A stretch of DNA of 64,000 bases from Mesorhizobium sp. B2-7-2 (GTDB lineage Bacteria > Pseudomonadota > Alphaproteobacteria > Rhizobiales > Rhizobiaceae). The number at the start of each line of letters is the position of its first letter. Position 1 is the first letter of the stretch. The position numbers were made by a program, and so were the translations under genes. Below the pieces are notes generated by a model, which was not told where the DNA came from, did no database searches, and saw nothing but the letters and a program-made list of their open reading frames with translations. Shown here piece by piece: positions 35,742-44,716 of this stretch. The stretch lies in assembly GCF_006440775.1 (NCBI RefSeq), contig NZ_VFTZ01000016.1, positions 1 to 64,000 on the forward strand, written 5' to 3'.

Positions 35742-36638
35742 TCAGTCGCGCGGTATGGACAGCCCCGCGAGAAGCGGCGCGTGCGCGGCAAGCCTGCGAG
35801 ATATGAACTCGGTGAAGAGCCGCACGCGCTTCGTCTTGCGGGACTCCCCCTGCGTGAGAAGCCAGAGCGTTCCGTACGTGTGCAGGTCGGTTCCCGGCAC
35901 CCTCACCAGGAGGGGGTCGGCGTCGCCGACGAAGCACGGCAGCGTCGTCATCCCGAGCCCTTGCCGTACGGCAACGATCTGCGCCTCGCCATCCGTGACC
36001 CTGAACGGAACCCCGGTGGTGCGAACCTCGCCGTCGCTCGCCCAATCCGGAATTCCATGAATGCTTATGACGATCCATCGGATGGGATCAGGCGCGCCCG
36101 CACGCCACGCGGCCAGTCGATCGCGAGACATGTAGACGCCGCCGAACACCTCCGGCCCCTTCAGGCCGTGGAGATTGAGCGGCAGGGTTTTGCGGTCGTA
36201 GACAACGCGGATCGCGACGTCGGCCTCCCGGTTGGTCAGATTTGCCAGCTCGCCGGATGACAAGATGTCCATCTCGATGTCCGGATGCAGACGCGCGAAA
36301 TCGGCGAAGTCCGGCATGAGCAGGTGTGTCGCGAGGGGCGGCGCCAGCGTCACCCGCAGAAGCCCGCGCACGCTCTGGTCGCGCCCAAGGATGCGCGTCT
36401 CCAGCAGGTGCGACGACGCTTCCATCTGGTCCGCGAACTCGAGGACCTCCTCGCCCGCAGCCGTCAGGCGGTAGCCCGAAGGCAGCTTTTCGAACATGTG
36501 CACCCCGAGGCGCTCCTCGAGCTGGGCGATGCGTCGCAGCACGGTCGAGTGGTTCACACCGAGGCGCTCAGCGGCAGCCCGCACGGAGCCTCCGCGCGCG
36601 GCGGCAAGAAAGTAGCGAACGTCATCCCAGTCGATCAT
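35742..36638 (-). CDS. LysR family transcriptional regulator
   Basis: A 298-residue regulator. The N-terminal winged helix DVRYFLAAARGGSVRAAAERLGVNHSTVLRRI and FEKLPSGYRLTAAGEEVL (residues ~5-70, ends quoted) leads into the effector domain (LLRVTLAPPLATHLL; GLGMTTLPCFVGD). The VNHSTVLRRI recognition helix marks the subgroup that often controls neighbouring SDR genes. It diverges from the SDR gene at 36865, which it probably controls. Confidence 0.9.
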   Translation of the reverse strand: MIDWDDVRYFLAAARGGSVRAAAERLGVNHSTVLRRIAQLEERLGVHMFEKLPSGYRLTAAGEEVLEFADQMEASSHLLETRILGRDQSVRGLLRVTLAPPLATHLLMPDFADFARLHPDIEMDILSSGELANLTNREADVAIRVVYDRKTLPLNLHGLKGPEVFGGVYMSRDRLAAWRAGAPDPIRWIVISIHGIPDWASDGEVRTTGVPFRVTDGEAQIVAVRQGLGMTTLPCFVGDADPLLVRVPGTDLHTYGTLWLLTQGESRKTKRVRLFTEFISRRLAAHAPLLAGLSIPRD

Positions 36639-36864
36639 GGTGCATTCCTGCCGCGGAGTGCGGTTTGCAAAGCCCGTTCTAACACGCTCAGCCGTGGTTC
36701 GCGCGGTCGTCGCGGCGTTCGATCATCTGACTGGATCGTTTTCGCACCACCGATGTGCGCGATTGCGCACTCACCGCCCGACTTCAGCGAACCCATCTCA
36801 AGGCTCTCGCGGGACTTCCCCGTACAGCCAAGGACACGAGACGGCGAAACGAAGGATGCATGAC

Positions 36865-37599
36865 ATGAACAGACTGAATGGAAAGACCGCCGTCATCACC
36901 GGCGGCGCCACCGGCATCGGCCGCGCCGCGGCAAAGCGCTTCATCGAGGAAGGCGCCTTCGTCTTCATCTTTGGCCGCCGGCAGGAAGCGCTCGACGCCG
37001 CCGTGGCCGACCTCGGGCCCAGTGCCCGCGCGGTGAAGGGCTCGGTCTCGAATGGGGCCGACCTCGACCGGCTCTACGCGGCGGTGAAGGCCGAGCGCGG
37101 AAGCCTCGACATCGTCTTCGCCAATGCCGGGGCCGGCGGCCCGCTTCCGCTCGGCCAGATCACCGCCGCGCACATTGACGAAACCTTCGACACCAACGTG
37201 AAGGGTACGATCTTCACGGTTCAGAAGGCGCTGCCGCTGATGGGCCAGGGCGGCTCGATCATCCTGACCGGATCGAGCGCCGGCACCACGGGCGCCCCGG
37301 GATTCACTGCCTACAGCGCGAGCAAGGCGGCCGTACGCAACCTTGCGCGGACCTGGGCGGAGGACCTGAAGGGCACCGGCATCCGCGTAAATGTGCTGTC
37401 GCCCGGGGCGACTGCGACCGAACTCGCGAAGGAGGCGCTAGGCGAGGAAGGCCAGAAGGCCTACGGCGCGATGACTCCGCTCCAGCGCATGGCCGATCCG
37501 GCGGAGATCGGGGCGGTGGCTGCGTTTCTCGCGTCGTCGGACAGCAGCTTCATGACCGCCAGCGAGGTCGCCGTCGACGGCGGCCTGGCGCAACTCTGA
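36865..37599 (+). CDS. SDR family oxidoreductase
   Basis: A 244-residue classical SDR. The start MNRLNGKTAVITGG has GAAGGA eight bases upstream; two closer ATGs (36856, and a long extension to 36637) are less well placed. Motifs: TGGATGIGRAA, NAGAGGP, IILTGSSAGTTG and AYSASKAAVRN (YxxxK), ending DGGLAQL. Substrate unknown. It is divergent from the LysR gene and leads a plus-strand series with the next SDR (64-base gap) and the F420-reductase-like gene. Confidence 0.87.
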   Translation: MNRLNGKTAVITGGATGIGRAAAKRFIEEGAFVFIFGRRQEALDAAVADLGPSARAVKGSVSNGADLDRLYAAVKAERGSLDIVFANAGAGGPLPLGQITAAHIDETFDTNVKGTIFTVQKALPLMGQGGSIILTGSSAGTTGAPGFTAYSASKAAVRNLARTWAEDLKGTGIRVNVLSPGATATELAKEALGEEGQKAYGAMTPLQRMADPAEIGAVAAFLASSDSSFMTASEVAVDGGLAQL

Positions 37600-37663
37600 C
37601 CCGCCTCGTCCGGCCGCTCCCTCCACCGATCCGATTATTCGCACACCCACGGAAGAAAATAAA

Positions 37664-38431
37664 ATGGAACAAGCACTTAAAGGCAAAACTGCTCTCGTTA
37701 CCGGGGCATCGCGGGGCATTGGCCGCGCTATCGCCGAACGTCTTGCAAGAGATGGTGCGACGGTCGCGCTGACCTACAACGCCAGCAAATCTGGTGCAGA
37801 CGAGGCGGTCGCGGCCATCGAGAAAGCTGGAGGTACTGCGTTCGCAATCCACGCGGACCTCGTTGACCCGGCGACCGTCCCGACCTTGTTCGAGAAACTC
37901 GACGCCGAGTTCACCAAGCGGAAGGGAAGCAAAGCCCTCGATATCCTGGTCAACAACGCTGGCAATATCGGCTGGATTGGCTTCAAAGACGCGACGCCGG
38001 ACAGTTGGGACACCCTGATCGCCGTCTATGCCCGCGCGCCCTTCTTCATCGTTCAGGTCGCCATGGGTCGTCTCGCCGATGGCGCGCGCATCATCAACAT
38101 CTCTTCCGCTGCCGCGACGAAGCCCGTGACAGCCGCGCCCATTTACTCGATGGCCAAAGCGGCCATCAACAATCTTACCCAAGCACTCGCGTCCGAGCTG
38201 GGGCCGCGCGGAATTACCGCGAACGCCGTAGCGCCGGGCTACACGCGAACCGACGCGAACGCCGCGTTCCGAGAGAATTCCGAACTCGTAAAGGCGGTCG
38301 AGGCACAGATCGCGCTGGGACGCTTTGGCGAGCCTTCGGAAATCGCCGCCGTCGTGGCGTTCTTGGCTTCCGATGAAGGCCACTGGGTGACCGGCCAGAC
38401 GATTGAGGCAAGCGGCGGCTACAAGCTCTGA
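37664..38431 (+). CDS. SDR family oxidoreductase (FabG-like)
   Basis: A 255-residue classical SDR: VTGASRGIGRAIAERL, NNAGNIGW, INISSAAATKP (Ser), YSMAKAAINNL (Tyr, Lys), ending GQTIEASGGYKL. GASRGIGRA with ALTYNASK shows an NADPH-type pocket common in 3-oxoacyl reductase-like enzymes of this group. It is the second gene after the LysR divergent promoter and is followed after 29 bases by the F420-reductase-like gene. No ligand can be assigned. Confidence 0.87.
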   Translation: MEQALKGKTALVTGASRGIGRAIAERLARDGATVALTYNASKSGADEAVAAIEKAGGTAFAIHADLVDPATVPTLFEKLDAEFTKRKGSKALDILVNNAGNIGWIGFKDATPDSWDTLIAVYARAPFFIVQVAMGRLADGARIINISSAAATKPVTAAPIYSMAKAAINNLTQALASELGPRGITANAVAPGYTRTDANAAFRENSELVKAVEAQIALGRFGEPSEIAAVVAFLASDEGHWVTGQTIEASGGYKL

Positions 38432-38460
38432 CCGCAACGAAAGAAGCAAAGGAGAATATA

Positions 38461-39060
38461 ATGAGCTACGCAATTATCGGCTTCGGCAAGATCGGCCAGG
38501 CCCTCGCCCGCGCCTTCGCCCGCAAGAACATCGACGTGGCCGTCGCGAGCCGCCGGCCCCCCGAGGCATTGGCGCCGCAGGCTCGAGCGATTGGACCCAC
38601 GGTGGTCGCCAAGTCGCTGCGGGAAGCACTCGAGGCCGACACAATCATCTTGGCGGTCCCTTTCGGGGAGCATCGCGAGGTTGCGAAAGCCCTGCCGAGC
38701 TGGAACGGCAAGACGGTCATCGACGCGATGAACGCGTTTCCTGAACCCGAAGAGCTGGACGGCCTCCCGTCCTCCGCCTTCGTTGCGAAGTCGTTCACCG
38801 GCGCCAAGTTCGTGAAAGGCTTCAATCACCTCATTGCAGCCACCCTGGCTGCCGATCCGGTCGTCGAGGGCGGCCACCGGGTGGTCTTCCTGTCGAGCGA
38901 CGACGAGGACGCGACCGCTCCCGTGGCGGCCTTGGCCAAACAGCTCGGGTTCGCACCCGTCAAGCTGGGAAAGCTCAACGAGGGCGGCGCGCTGGTGCAC
39001 GCACGCGGCCGCACCTGGGGCCGGCTCATCTTCCAGGATCTGTTCAAGAAGGAGCAGTAA
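38461..39060 (+). CDS. NADPH-dependent F420 reductase-like NAD(P)-binding protein
   Basis: A 199-residue protein with an N-terminal Rossmann motif (YAIIGFGKIGQALARAF), SRRPPE after strand 2 suggesting NADP use, IILAVPFGEH as strand 4 and GAKFVKGFNHL as the later conserved block. This is the F420_oxidored/NADP oxidoreductase family; most bacterial members do not use F420 and their substrate is unknown. The ribosome site AAAGGAG precedes the ATG. It follows the SDR by 29 bases and precedes a frameshifted SRPBCC gene by three. Confidence 0.85.
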   Translation: MSYAIIGFGKIGQALARAFARKNIDVAVASRRPPEALAPQARAIGPTVVAKSLREALEADTIILAVPFGEHREVAKALPSWNGKTVIDAMNAFPEPEELDGLPSSAFVAKSFTGAKFVKGFNHLIAATLAADPVVEGGHRVVFLSSDDEDATAPVAALAKQLGFAPVKLGKLNEGGALVHARGRTWGRLIFQDLFKKEQ

Positions 39061-39063
39061 TCG

Positions 39064-39563
39064 GTGTACGACCGTGTGATTTGGCCCGAGAAGTACAACC
39101 CCAAGACGTCGGCGATCTATGCGCTCAACGACATCGACGTGAAAGCGCCCCCAGAAGTGGTATGGAAGCTGCTGGTCGATGCTGAGAACTGGTCGAGCTA
39201 CTTTCCTGCTGAAGACCAGGTCAAAATCCTGAGCGGCGAAAGGCAATTGGCGCGCGGGACCAAATACAGCCGAGTGACCGTCGGATTCCCGATGAGCCTG
39301 GTTGTTACGGAGTGCGAGCCCTTCCGCCGACTTGCGTGGGCGACTACTGTCGATGGTGACGACACCGGCTCGAGCGCCATGGCTGGGTCATCACTCCCAC
39401 AGATGATGGCTGCCACGTGCTGATCGAGGAAACGCAACAGGGCTCATGGTTCCTCGAGGAACTCGGGCGCAAGCGTCCCGGTGGGCTCTATCGCTATCAC
39501 CAGGAATGGGTCGAACGCCTCGCCGGCGCGGCAGAGGCGAAAGTAGAAGTCAAGGCAGGTTAA
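39064..39563 (+). pseudogene. Frameshifted SRPBCC (START-like) domain protein
   Basis: The first frame gives KAPPEVVWKLLVDAENWSSYFP and VTVGFPMSLVVTECEPFRRLAW, the start of an SRPBCC lipid/polyketide-binding fold, then stops at 39423 after nonsense residues. From about 39380 the next frame continues perfectly (HGWVITPTDDGCHVLIEETQ to a stop at 39563), restoring a normal ~166-residue protein. One base is missing near 39380. This is either a recent inactivation or an error in the sequence. Confidence 0.8.
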
Positions 39564-39651
39564 CCTGCGGGTCCTTGGACTTGGGCTGCCCAGCGCCTCA
39601 GCACATTGAGCGGGATAAGGGCAGCGCCGGCCAAGATTGGAGATAGTTGAA

Positions 39652-40464
39652 ATGAATATAGACCTCAAAGGTAAGAAGGCGATCGTCACCGGGTCAACGG
39701 CGGGCATCGGCCGTGCCACTGCGGAAGGTTTAGCCCGTACAGGGGCGTCAGTCGTTATCAGCGGCCGTGGGAATGCCCGGGTCGACGAGGCGGTGCAACA
39801 AATTCGGCAGACCATTCCTGGGAGCAATATCACTGGCGTTGCAGCAAACTTGGCCACCGTCGAAGGTGTCGAGGCTTTCATCGCGCAGGTGCCGGACGCC
39901 GATATCCTCGTGAACAACGTGGGTACGGCATATATCCGGGACTACAACGGCATCGAAGACATTGCGAATATCCCCGACGAGGACTGGCTTGGCCTGTTCC
40001 AGCTGAATGTCATGAGCGGCGTGCGCATGACGCGCCACTACCTGCCGCGCATGGTGAAAAAGGGCTGGGGCCGAGTCGTGTTCGTCAGCAGCGAGTCCGC
40101 GGTCAATATCCCCAAGGAGATGCTCGACTACGGCATGACAAAGACCGCGCAACTGGCGGTCTCGCGCGGGCTTGCCGAGGCGGCCGCGGGCACGGGCGTC
40201 ACCGTCAATGCCGTCCTGCCGGGCCCTACTCGGTCTGAGATCCTGGGTGACTTCATGGCAAAGCAGGCGGAGGCGAACGGGATCACGCAGGATGAGGCCG
40301 AGCAAGGTTTCCTGAAGGCGATGCGCCCGACCACCCTCATACAGCGTTTTGCGACCACCGATGAGGTGGCCAACATGATCGTCTACGCCTGCTCGGAGCA
40401 GGCTTCGGCGACCACCGGTGCGGCTCTGCGCGTCGACGGCGGCGTAGTCCGCTTCGTTGCCTGA
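39652..40464 (+). CDS. SDR family oxidoreductase
   Basis: A 270-residue SDR starting at MNIDLKGKKAIVTGS with GGAG nine bases upstream. Motifs: TGSTAGIGRATAEGL, NNVGTAYI (NNAG variant), VFVSSESAVNI (Ser) and DYGMTKTAQLA (Tyr, Lys), ending LRVDGGVVRFVA. The insertion around FMAKQAEANGITQDEAEQGF before the C-terminal strands is typical of the 265-270-residue subgroup. It follows the broken SRPBCC gene and abuts the remnant of an MDR gene on the other strand, so the locus is probably a recombination join. Confidence 0.87.
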   Translation: MNIDLKGKKAIVTGSTAGIGRATAEGLARTGASVVISGRGNARVDEAVQQIRQTIPGSNITGVAANLATVEGVEAFIAQVPDADILVNNVGTAYIRDYNGIEDIANIPDEDWLGLFQLNVMSGVRMTRHYLPRMVKKGWGRVVFVSSESAVNIPKEMLDYGMTKTAQLAVSRGLAEAAAGTGVTVNAVLPGPTRSEILGDFMAKQAEANGITQDEAEQGFLKAMRPTTLIQRFATTDEVANMIVYACSEQASATTGAALRVDGGVVRFVA

Positions 40465-40466
40465 TC

Positions 40467-40549
40467 GTGCGGGCGGGCTTCGGCACCGGAAGCCGATGCA
40501 GCGTCAGGGCTGACGGCGGACCAAATCGATCAACAGCTACAGCTTTCAT
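40467..40549 (-). pseudogene. N-terminal stub of an MDR/quinone-type dehydrogenase
   Basis: The minus strand from 40549 reads MKAVAVDRFGPPSALTLHRL then PVPKPA, the standard beginning of zinc-type/quinone oxidoreductases of the MDR family. The homology stops after about 26 residues at 40470, at the very end of the SDR gene, and continues only as arginine-rich nonsense antisense to it. The rest of the dehydrogenase has been lost. Confidence 0.6.
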
Positions 40550-40742
40550 GTCGTTGCGCGCGCCCCTTCCCCGCCAGCACGCTGAATCCTCGAAGACGGG
40601 GTTTAGACTTGACGGCGGACATCTGCTGCAAATCCTTTCCAGCTTCTAAAACCCTGGAACCACCAATGAGCGAAATCATTTAGACCGGGAGGTTTCTGGC
40701 CCGCTCGCGCATCATTCTTTGGCTCGGTCGCTTGTGGTGGTC

Positions 40743-41915
40743 ATGATGAAGCGCTCGTCCGATTTCACAGATTCGCCTGCACTTCGCTTCGTCCTCATGA
40801 TGGGCGTCGTCAATCTGTTTGGTGACGTCACCTATGAGGGAGGCGCCGCGATCAACGGCCAGTTCCTGGGTGCGTTGGGCGCCAGCGCGGCCGCTGTCAG
40901 CATCATCGCCGGGTCTGGCGAGTTTCTCGGCTATGCCTTGCGTTCGGTCTCCGGCTACGTCGCCGATCGGACCGGCCGCTACTGGTTGGTGACTTTCGTG
41001 GGCTACGCCATCAATCTCTTTGCCGTCCCCGCCATGGCGCTGGCGGGCAGCTGGCAGATCGCGGGCGTCCTGATCATCGCCGAACGCATCGGACGGGCTA
41101 TCCGCAAGCCGACCGTGGAGGCGATGATCTCTTATACCACCGGCAAGCTGGGACGCGGCTGGGCCTACGGCCTGAACACTGCCCTCGACGAGACGGGCGC
41201 AACGGTCGGCCCGCTGATCATCGCACTGGTGTTGTTGCTGGGTGGCGACTACCGGACTGGTTTCGCGTGGTTGTTCGTCTCGGCGATCCTTGCGGGCGCC
41301 GCCCTGGTGGCCGCGCGCGTCGGCTTTCCGGTCCCCGCACGCCTCGAGGACCGGCCCACAGCGGAGGCAAAGGGATTCGGCGCACCCTATTGGCTCTATA
41401 TGGTTGCGGCCGCGGTCTTCGCCGCAGGGCTGATGAGCTACGAGCTCGTCGCTTTCCACCTGGCACGGATGCAGTTGGTTGCAGGACCATGGATACCTGT
41501 GCTGCTGGCGCTCTCGACCGGCTGCGGCGTGATCGCCAACCTCGTGCTGGGCAGGCTCTATGACCGCATCGGCCTCCCGGTGATTCTGGCGGGCGTGGTC
41601 CTTTCGGCGCTGTTCGCACCCTTGGCGTTCCAGAACACCCTGCTGCCGATCGTCCTTGCCATGCCGTTGTGGGGCGTCGGCTACGCAACGCAGGACACCC
41701 TGCTGAAGGCAGTCATCGCGGGAATCCTGCCGGAAGGGCGGCGCGGTCTGGCGTTTGGGCTCTTCTACGCCGCCTATGGCGTCGGCTGGCTCGTTGGAAG
41801 CATCGCGGCTGGTCTGCTATACGAACGCTCCCTGCCTGCGGTTATAGCTTTCGTCGTGATCGCGCAGCTTGCGTCGCTGCCGTTGTTCCTTCTTGCGGGG
41901 CGCGGCCTCCGATAG
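40743..41915 (+). CDS. MFS transporter
   Basis: A 390-residue inner-membrane protein with twelve predicted segments. The N-half loop SGYVADRTGRYWLV is the motif-A equivalent and GRLYDRIGLPVI its C-half copy; AERIGRAIRKPTVEAMISY and LDETGATVGPLIIAL are conserved in a bacterial MFS group of unknown cargo. The true start is likely 40743 or 40746 (MMKRSSDF). Upstream, GGAAC at 40656 followed by ATT at 40678 is a weak stress-sigma match. No other gene is transcribed with it. Confidence 0.82.
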   Translation: MMKRSSDFTDSPALRFVLMMGVVNLFGDVTYEGGAAINGQFLGALGASAAAVSIIAGSGEFLGYALRSVSGYVADRTGRYWLVTFVGYAINLFAVPAMALAGSWQIAGVLIIAERIGRAIRKPTVEAMISYTTGKLGRGWAYGLNTALDETGATVGPLIIALVLLLGGDYRTGFAWLFVSAILAGAALVAARVGFPVPARLEDRPTAEAKGFGAPYWLYMVAAAVFAAGLMSYELVAFHLARMQLVAGPWIPVLLALSTGCGVIANLVLGRLYDRIGLPVILAGVVLSALFAPLAFQNTLLPIVLAMPLWGVGYATQDTLLKAVIAGILPEGRRGLAFGLFYAAYGVGWLVGSIAAGLLYERSLPAVIAFVVIAQLASLPLFLLAGRGLR

Positions 41916-42005
41916 CTGACCTGGCGCCCATTCAGGAGGACTCAGAAGGGCTCGCATTCGGCGCCAATGAATTCATCGATCTCGAGAAGGATGCCCCTGG
42001 CCGGC

Positions 42006-42755
42006 TCAGATCTCGAGCAGCGCATAGGGCCGGCCCGTCGGCTTCGCGACGTGCATGGCGACATTGTAGACTTTCGCGCCGCCGGGAGTTTGACCTTCGA
42101 AGGTGCCTCGATGCGCGTGACCATGCACGACGGCGCTCACCTTGAACCGGTCGATCGTTTCCGCCAGCCGGGAAGAGCCGAGGAACGGGAAGATTTCGGG
42201 CGGCTCGCCAGCGACCGTTTCCGCGATCGGGGCGTAGTGAAGCACCACGAGCGTCCGCTTGGCGCGGACTTGCCGCATGGCATTTTCCAGCCGCATCGCC
42301 TCGCTGACGCTCTCGGCCACCATGGCCTTGATTGCCGGCTCACCGAAGGACCCGAGCATCCTCGAGCCGAACCCGCCAACAAAACCCTTGACGCCGACAA
42401 AGCCGACTTCCATCAGTTCCGTCGCCTGTCCGTCGAGGAGGTAAACGCCGGCCTGGCGAAGTGTCGCCGCTATCTGCTCGGCGCAACCGGATTCGTAGTC
42501 GTGGTTGCCGAGCACCGCGACCACGGGAATCGAGCAGGCCCGGAGATCCTCCGCCAAAAGCTCGGCCTCCTTCGGCTTGCCGAGATTGGTGAGGTCCCCC
42601 GCAAGTACCAAGATGTCGGCTTCGCGCGAAACCTCCCCGAACAGGTCGCGATGGGAGGTCTGCGCATCTTCCTGCACATGCAGATCGCCCACCGCGGCGA
42701 CTTTGACTTTGCCGTTTCCGCTCGTTTTGCCGCTTGCCCTGCTTTGTTCAGCCAT
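42006..42755 (-). CDS. Calcineurin-like metallophosphoesterase
   Basis: A 249-residue phosphoesterase. All family motifs are present in order: AVGDLHV (Asp, His), LVLAGDLTNLG, VVAVLGNHDYESG, VVLHYAPIAE and VVHGHAHRGTFEG, which together bind two metals. The start MAEQSRASG has GGAG ten bases upstream. It overlaps the end of the nucleotidyltransferase gene by eight bases and so is translated with it, from the stress-type promoter at 43594-43618. A phosphatase paired with a nucleotidyltransferase suggests opposing chemistry on the same nucleic-acid or nucleotide end (inference). Confidence 0.9.
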   Translation of the reverse strand: MAEQSRASGKTSGNGKVKVAAVGDLHVQEDAQTSHRDLFGEVSREADILVLAGDLTNLGKPKEAELLAEDLRACSIPVVAVLGNHDYESGCAEQIAATLRQAGVYLLDGQATELMEVGFVGVKGFVGGFGSRMLGSFGEPAIKAMVAESVSEAMRLENAMRQVRAKRTLVVLHYAPIAETVAGEPPEIFPFLGSSRLAETIDRFKVSAVVHGHAHRGTFEGQTPGGAKVYNVAMHVAKPTGRPYALLEI

Positions 42756-43554
42756 CGTGAAATTCTCCAACGCCGCCGACACCGGCAAAGCCCCATTCCT
42801 TGACATCGATCTCGTAGTCGACCTGTGACAGCAGTCGACCGCGGCAGATCTTCATCCTCGGTGAAGGCAATTGCCGCTGCCTGGCGAGCCGGTCGAGCAG
42901 ATCGTCAAGCAACCAGTCGGGAATGCGGTCGCGTTCGCTGGGATAGATCCAGCGGAAATTCAGCAACTGCATCAGCAGCACCTCCCAGTGGATGTCGAGA
43001 TAAGACAGCAGCCTTTGCCAGTCGATCTGCTCATGTGCCTTGAGGATGGTATGGGCGATATCGGCGCCGTCGTGCCGTCCCCTGTCCTGGATGAAGCATT
43101 TCGACCAGATAAGTTCCGTAGGTCCGATGATCCTGACCCGGCTGCCCAGCAGCTCGACCTGCCGGGCATGCTCCAGCCACTGGTCCTCGACCTGCATGGT
43201 GCCGTTGGCGGAAGCAAAGATCACGTCGAAGAAATGCGGACCTTCGAAGACCTTCCCCAGCCAGCGATCGTCCTCGATCACGACGGCGTAGCCGATATCC
43301 TTGAAATGGGCGAGGATGCGCGAACAATCGCCTGCCTTGCAGAAGATATCGAGGTCCTTGGTCTGGCGCACGACGCCGGTATAGGCGCTCACCGCATATG
43401 TCCCGGCAACCAGAAAAGGAATGTCGGTGGCGGCGAGCTCGCGGATCGCGTGCGTATAGAAAGCTTCCGCCTCCGCGCTCTTCAGCGTCGGCTCCGCTTT
43501 GGCGTCGATCACAGGCAGCGTCGCCAGCACGCCCGGCAACTCGTCATCGGCCAT
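42748..43554 (-). CDS. Nucleotidyltransferase-fold protein
   Basis: A 268-residue protein of the DUF1814-like/MNT-type nucleotidyltransferase superfamily. The core is FLVAGTYAVSAYTG followed by QTKDLDIFCKAG (G-[ST] helix and DxD, residues ~55-85) and a later Asp in EDDRWLGKVFEGPHFFDVIF. The start at 43554 is chosen over a TTG at 43575 because GGAG lies eight bases upstream. It may modify RNA, protein or a small molecule; no antitoxin partner of the usual HEPN or AbiEi type is adjacent, only the metallophosphoesterase gene. Transcribed from the stress-type promoter at 43594-43618. Confidence 0.8.
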   Translation of the reverse strand: MADDELPGVLATLPVIDAKAEPTLKSAEAEAFYTHAIRELAATDIPFLVAGTYAVSAYTGVVRQTKDLDIFCKAGDCSRILAHFKDIGYAVVIEDDRWLGKVFEGPHFFDVIFASANGTMQVEDQWLEHARQVELLGSRVRIIGPTELIWSKCFIQDRGRHDGADIAHTILKAHEQIDWQRLLSYLDIHWEVLLMQLLNFRWIYPSERDRIPDWLLDDLLDRLARQRQLPSPRMKICRGRLLSQVDYEIDVKEWGFAGVGGVGEFHDG

Positions 43555-43593
43555 CGACCGTTGCTCCGAGCTCAAATCTTCATCCGGGATGTA

Positions 43594-43618
43594 AACAGCA
43601 ACCTGACCGGCTGGTTCC
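43594..43618 (-). promoter_or_regulatory. Sigma-EcfG-type promoter for the nucleotidyltransferase-phosphatase operon
   Basis: On the minus strand GGAAC (43618-43614), 17 bases, then GTT (43596-43594), 40 bases before the start. It matches the alphaproteobacterial general-stress consensus GGAAC-N16/17-GTT. Confidence 0.7.
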
Positions 43619-43647
43619 GTCGCCGGCGACTGTGGGTGGGCCTCACC

Positions 43648-43809
43648 TCAGTCCCCTTGCTTGCGGTATAGGCGCTCGGTTGCACGATCGCTCTCGCGGC
43701 GTTCGGCCGGTCCTCGGTGCCGGCGAGTCAAAAGAGCATAAACGAGCACGAGCAGGAGAATAGTCGGCCCGCCGATCACGACGAAGGCCCACAGATCGAT
43801 ACCGAGCAT
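43648..43809 (-). CDS. Small single-pass membrane protein
   Basis: A 53-residue protein, MLGIDLWAFVVIGG followed by a hydrophobic segment (PTILLLVLVYALL, residues ~14-28) and a charged C-terminal tail RRHRGPAERRESDR. The start is fixed by GGAAGGAAAA before the ATG; a longer frame lacks a site. Topology suggests N-out/C-in. No function is known. It has its own stress-type promoter at 43846-43870 and lies upstream of the nucleotidyltransferase gene on the same strand. Confidence 0.7.
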   Translation of the reverse strand: MLGIDLWAFVVIGGPTILLLVLVYALLTRRHRGPAERRESDRATERLYRKQGD

Positions 43810-43845
43810 GGCTTTTCCTTCCCGGTTGGAGGCGGTCGTCCGGCT

Positions 43846-43870
43846 AACCGAGTTGGCGGCCAAAGGTTCC
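43846..43870 (-). promoter_or_regulatory. Sigma-EcfG-type promoter for the small membrane protein
   Basis: Minus strand GGAAC (43870-43866), 17-base spacer, GTT (43848-43846), 37 bases before the start at 43809. The rest of 43871-44193 shows no supported gene; a 38-codon frame from about 43927 has no ribosome site. Confidence 0.7.
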
Positions 43871-44193
43871 GCCGGCCGTCCATGCGAGGCGACAGTTAGG
43901 CCAATCTCGCCACACGGCGGCGCCCATGCTCGACAAGACGGAAATCGCAGCGGTCGCGTCTATGTCTATTGAAGAAGCGCGCTTTCGAGGGAGGATGAGA
44001 TCGCTGAAGGCCTTTACCCGCACGCATTGCGAAGCCAATTGAAAGCCCGGTCTGCTTATCCTCGTTGGTGACACAGGAGCGCAGATCGGGCCTGCCTCGG
44101 TGAGGGAACTAAGGCGGCCGCACTTTGCGCCACGATCGGTCGCGCCGCCTTAACATAGGTTGTTGTCGCAAACGCCGATTGAAGGATGATGCC

Positions 44194-44487
44194 GTGTCCG
44201 ATCACCGTTTCAGCGGCAAAGCGGCCATGCGCTATCGCATCAAACGTTTTCGCAAACCGGTCGTGGTGCAGCCAGGTCGCATCGACCGCGACCGCGTCGT
44301 CGTGTCGGTGCTGGACGCGGCTGACGTGCTTTTGCACGATTGGCCCAAGCCCGATTTGAGGACACGGCACCGCGCGATCCAGGCCTGTCTTGCGGTGTTG
44401 CGCAATCAGGAGCCGCCAAGGGTCGCACGCCAGGCTTTCATCGCCGCTGCCGAGGACGCCAGAATATTGCTTGGCGACCAGAGCTGA
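44194..44487 (+). CDS. DUF982 family protein
   Basis: A 97-residue protein starting at GTG, with AAGGA seven bases upstream. It has the DUF982 pattern: VVVSVLDAADVLLHDWP, then HRAIQACLAVL and ARQAFIAAAEDARILL. This family is abundant in rhizobia as small cytosolic proteins, often many paralogues per genome, with unknown role. An internal ATG at 44227 is an alternative start. No stress-type promoter of full match was seen upstream (GGAAC at 44105 lacks the -10). Confidence 0.8.
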   Translation: MSDHRFSGKAAMRYRIKRFRKPVVVQPGRIDRDRVVVSVLDAADVLLHDWPKPDLRTRHRAIQACLAVLRNQEPPRVARQAFIAAAEDARILLGDQS

Positions 44488-44716
44488 GATCAGGATGCCG
44501 GCGGCTCTGCCGCCCCGGTGTGCTGGCCGGCATCCATCGGCGAGCCGAGATTTTGTCCGCCCCGATCTGATCCAGCTGCCAGCGGGATCGTTCCGGCAAA
44601 AAGGCGGCCCCTCGCGACGGCCACCCCGTTTCTTCGATCAGGCGCTCGGTACGCCGGCGGGTGCGACGGAGGACTTCCGAACCGCACCGAGCCGCATGTT
44701 CGGTGCAGCGGCCGGC

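Noticed and set aside
44105-44130. GGAAC upstream of the DUF982 gene as a stress promoter
   Set aside because: No GTT or TT at the needed 16-19 base distance.
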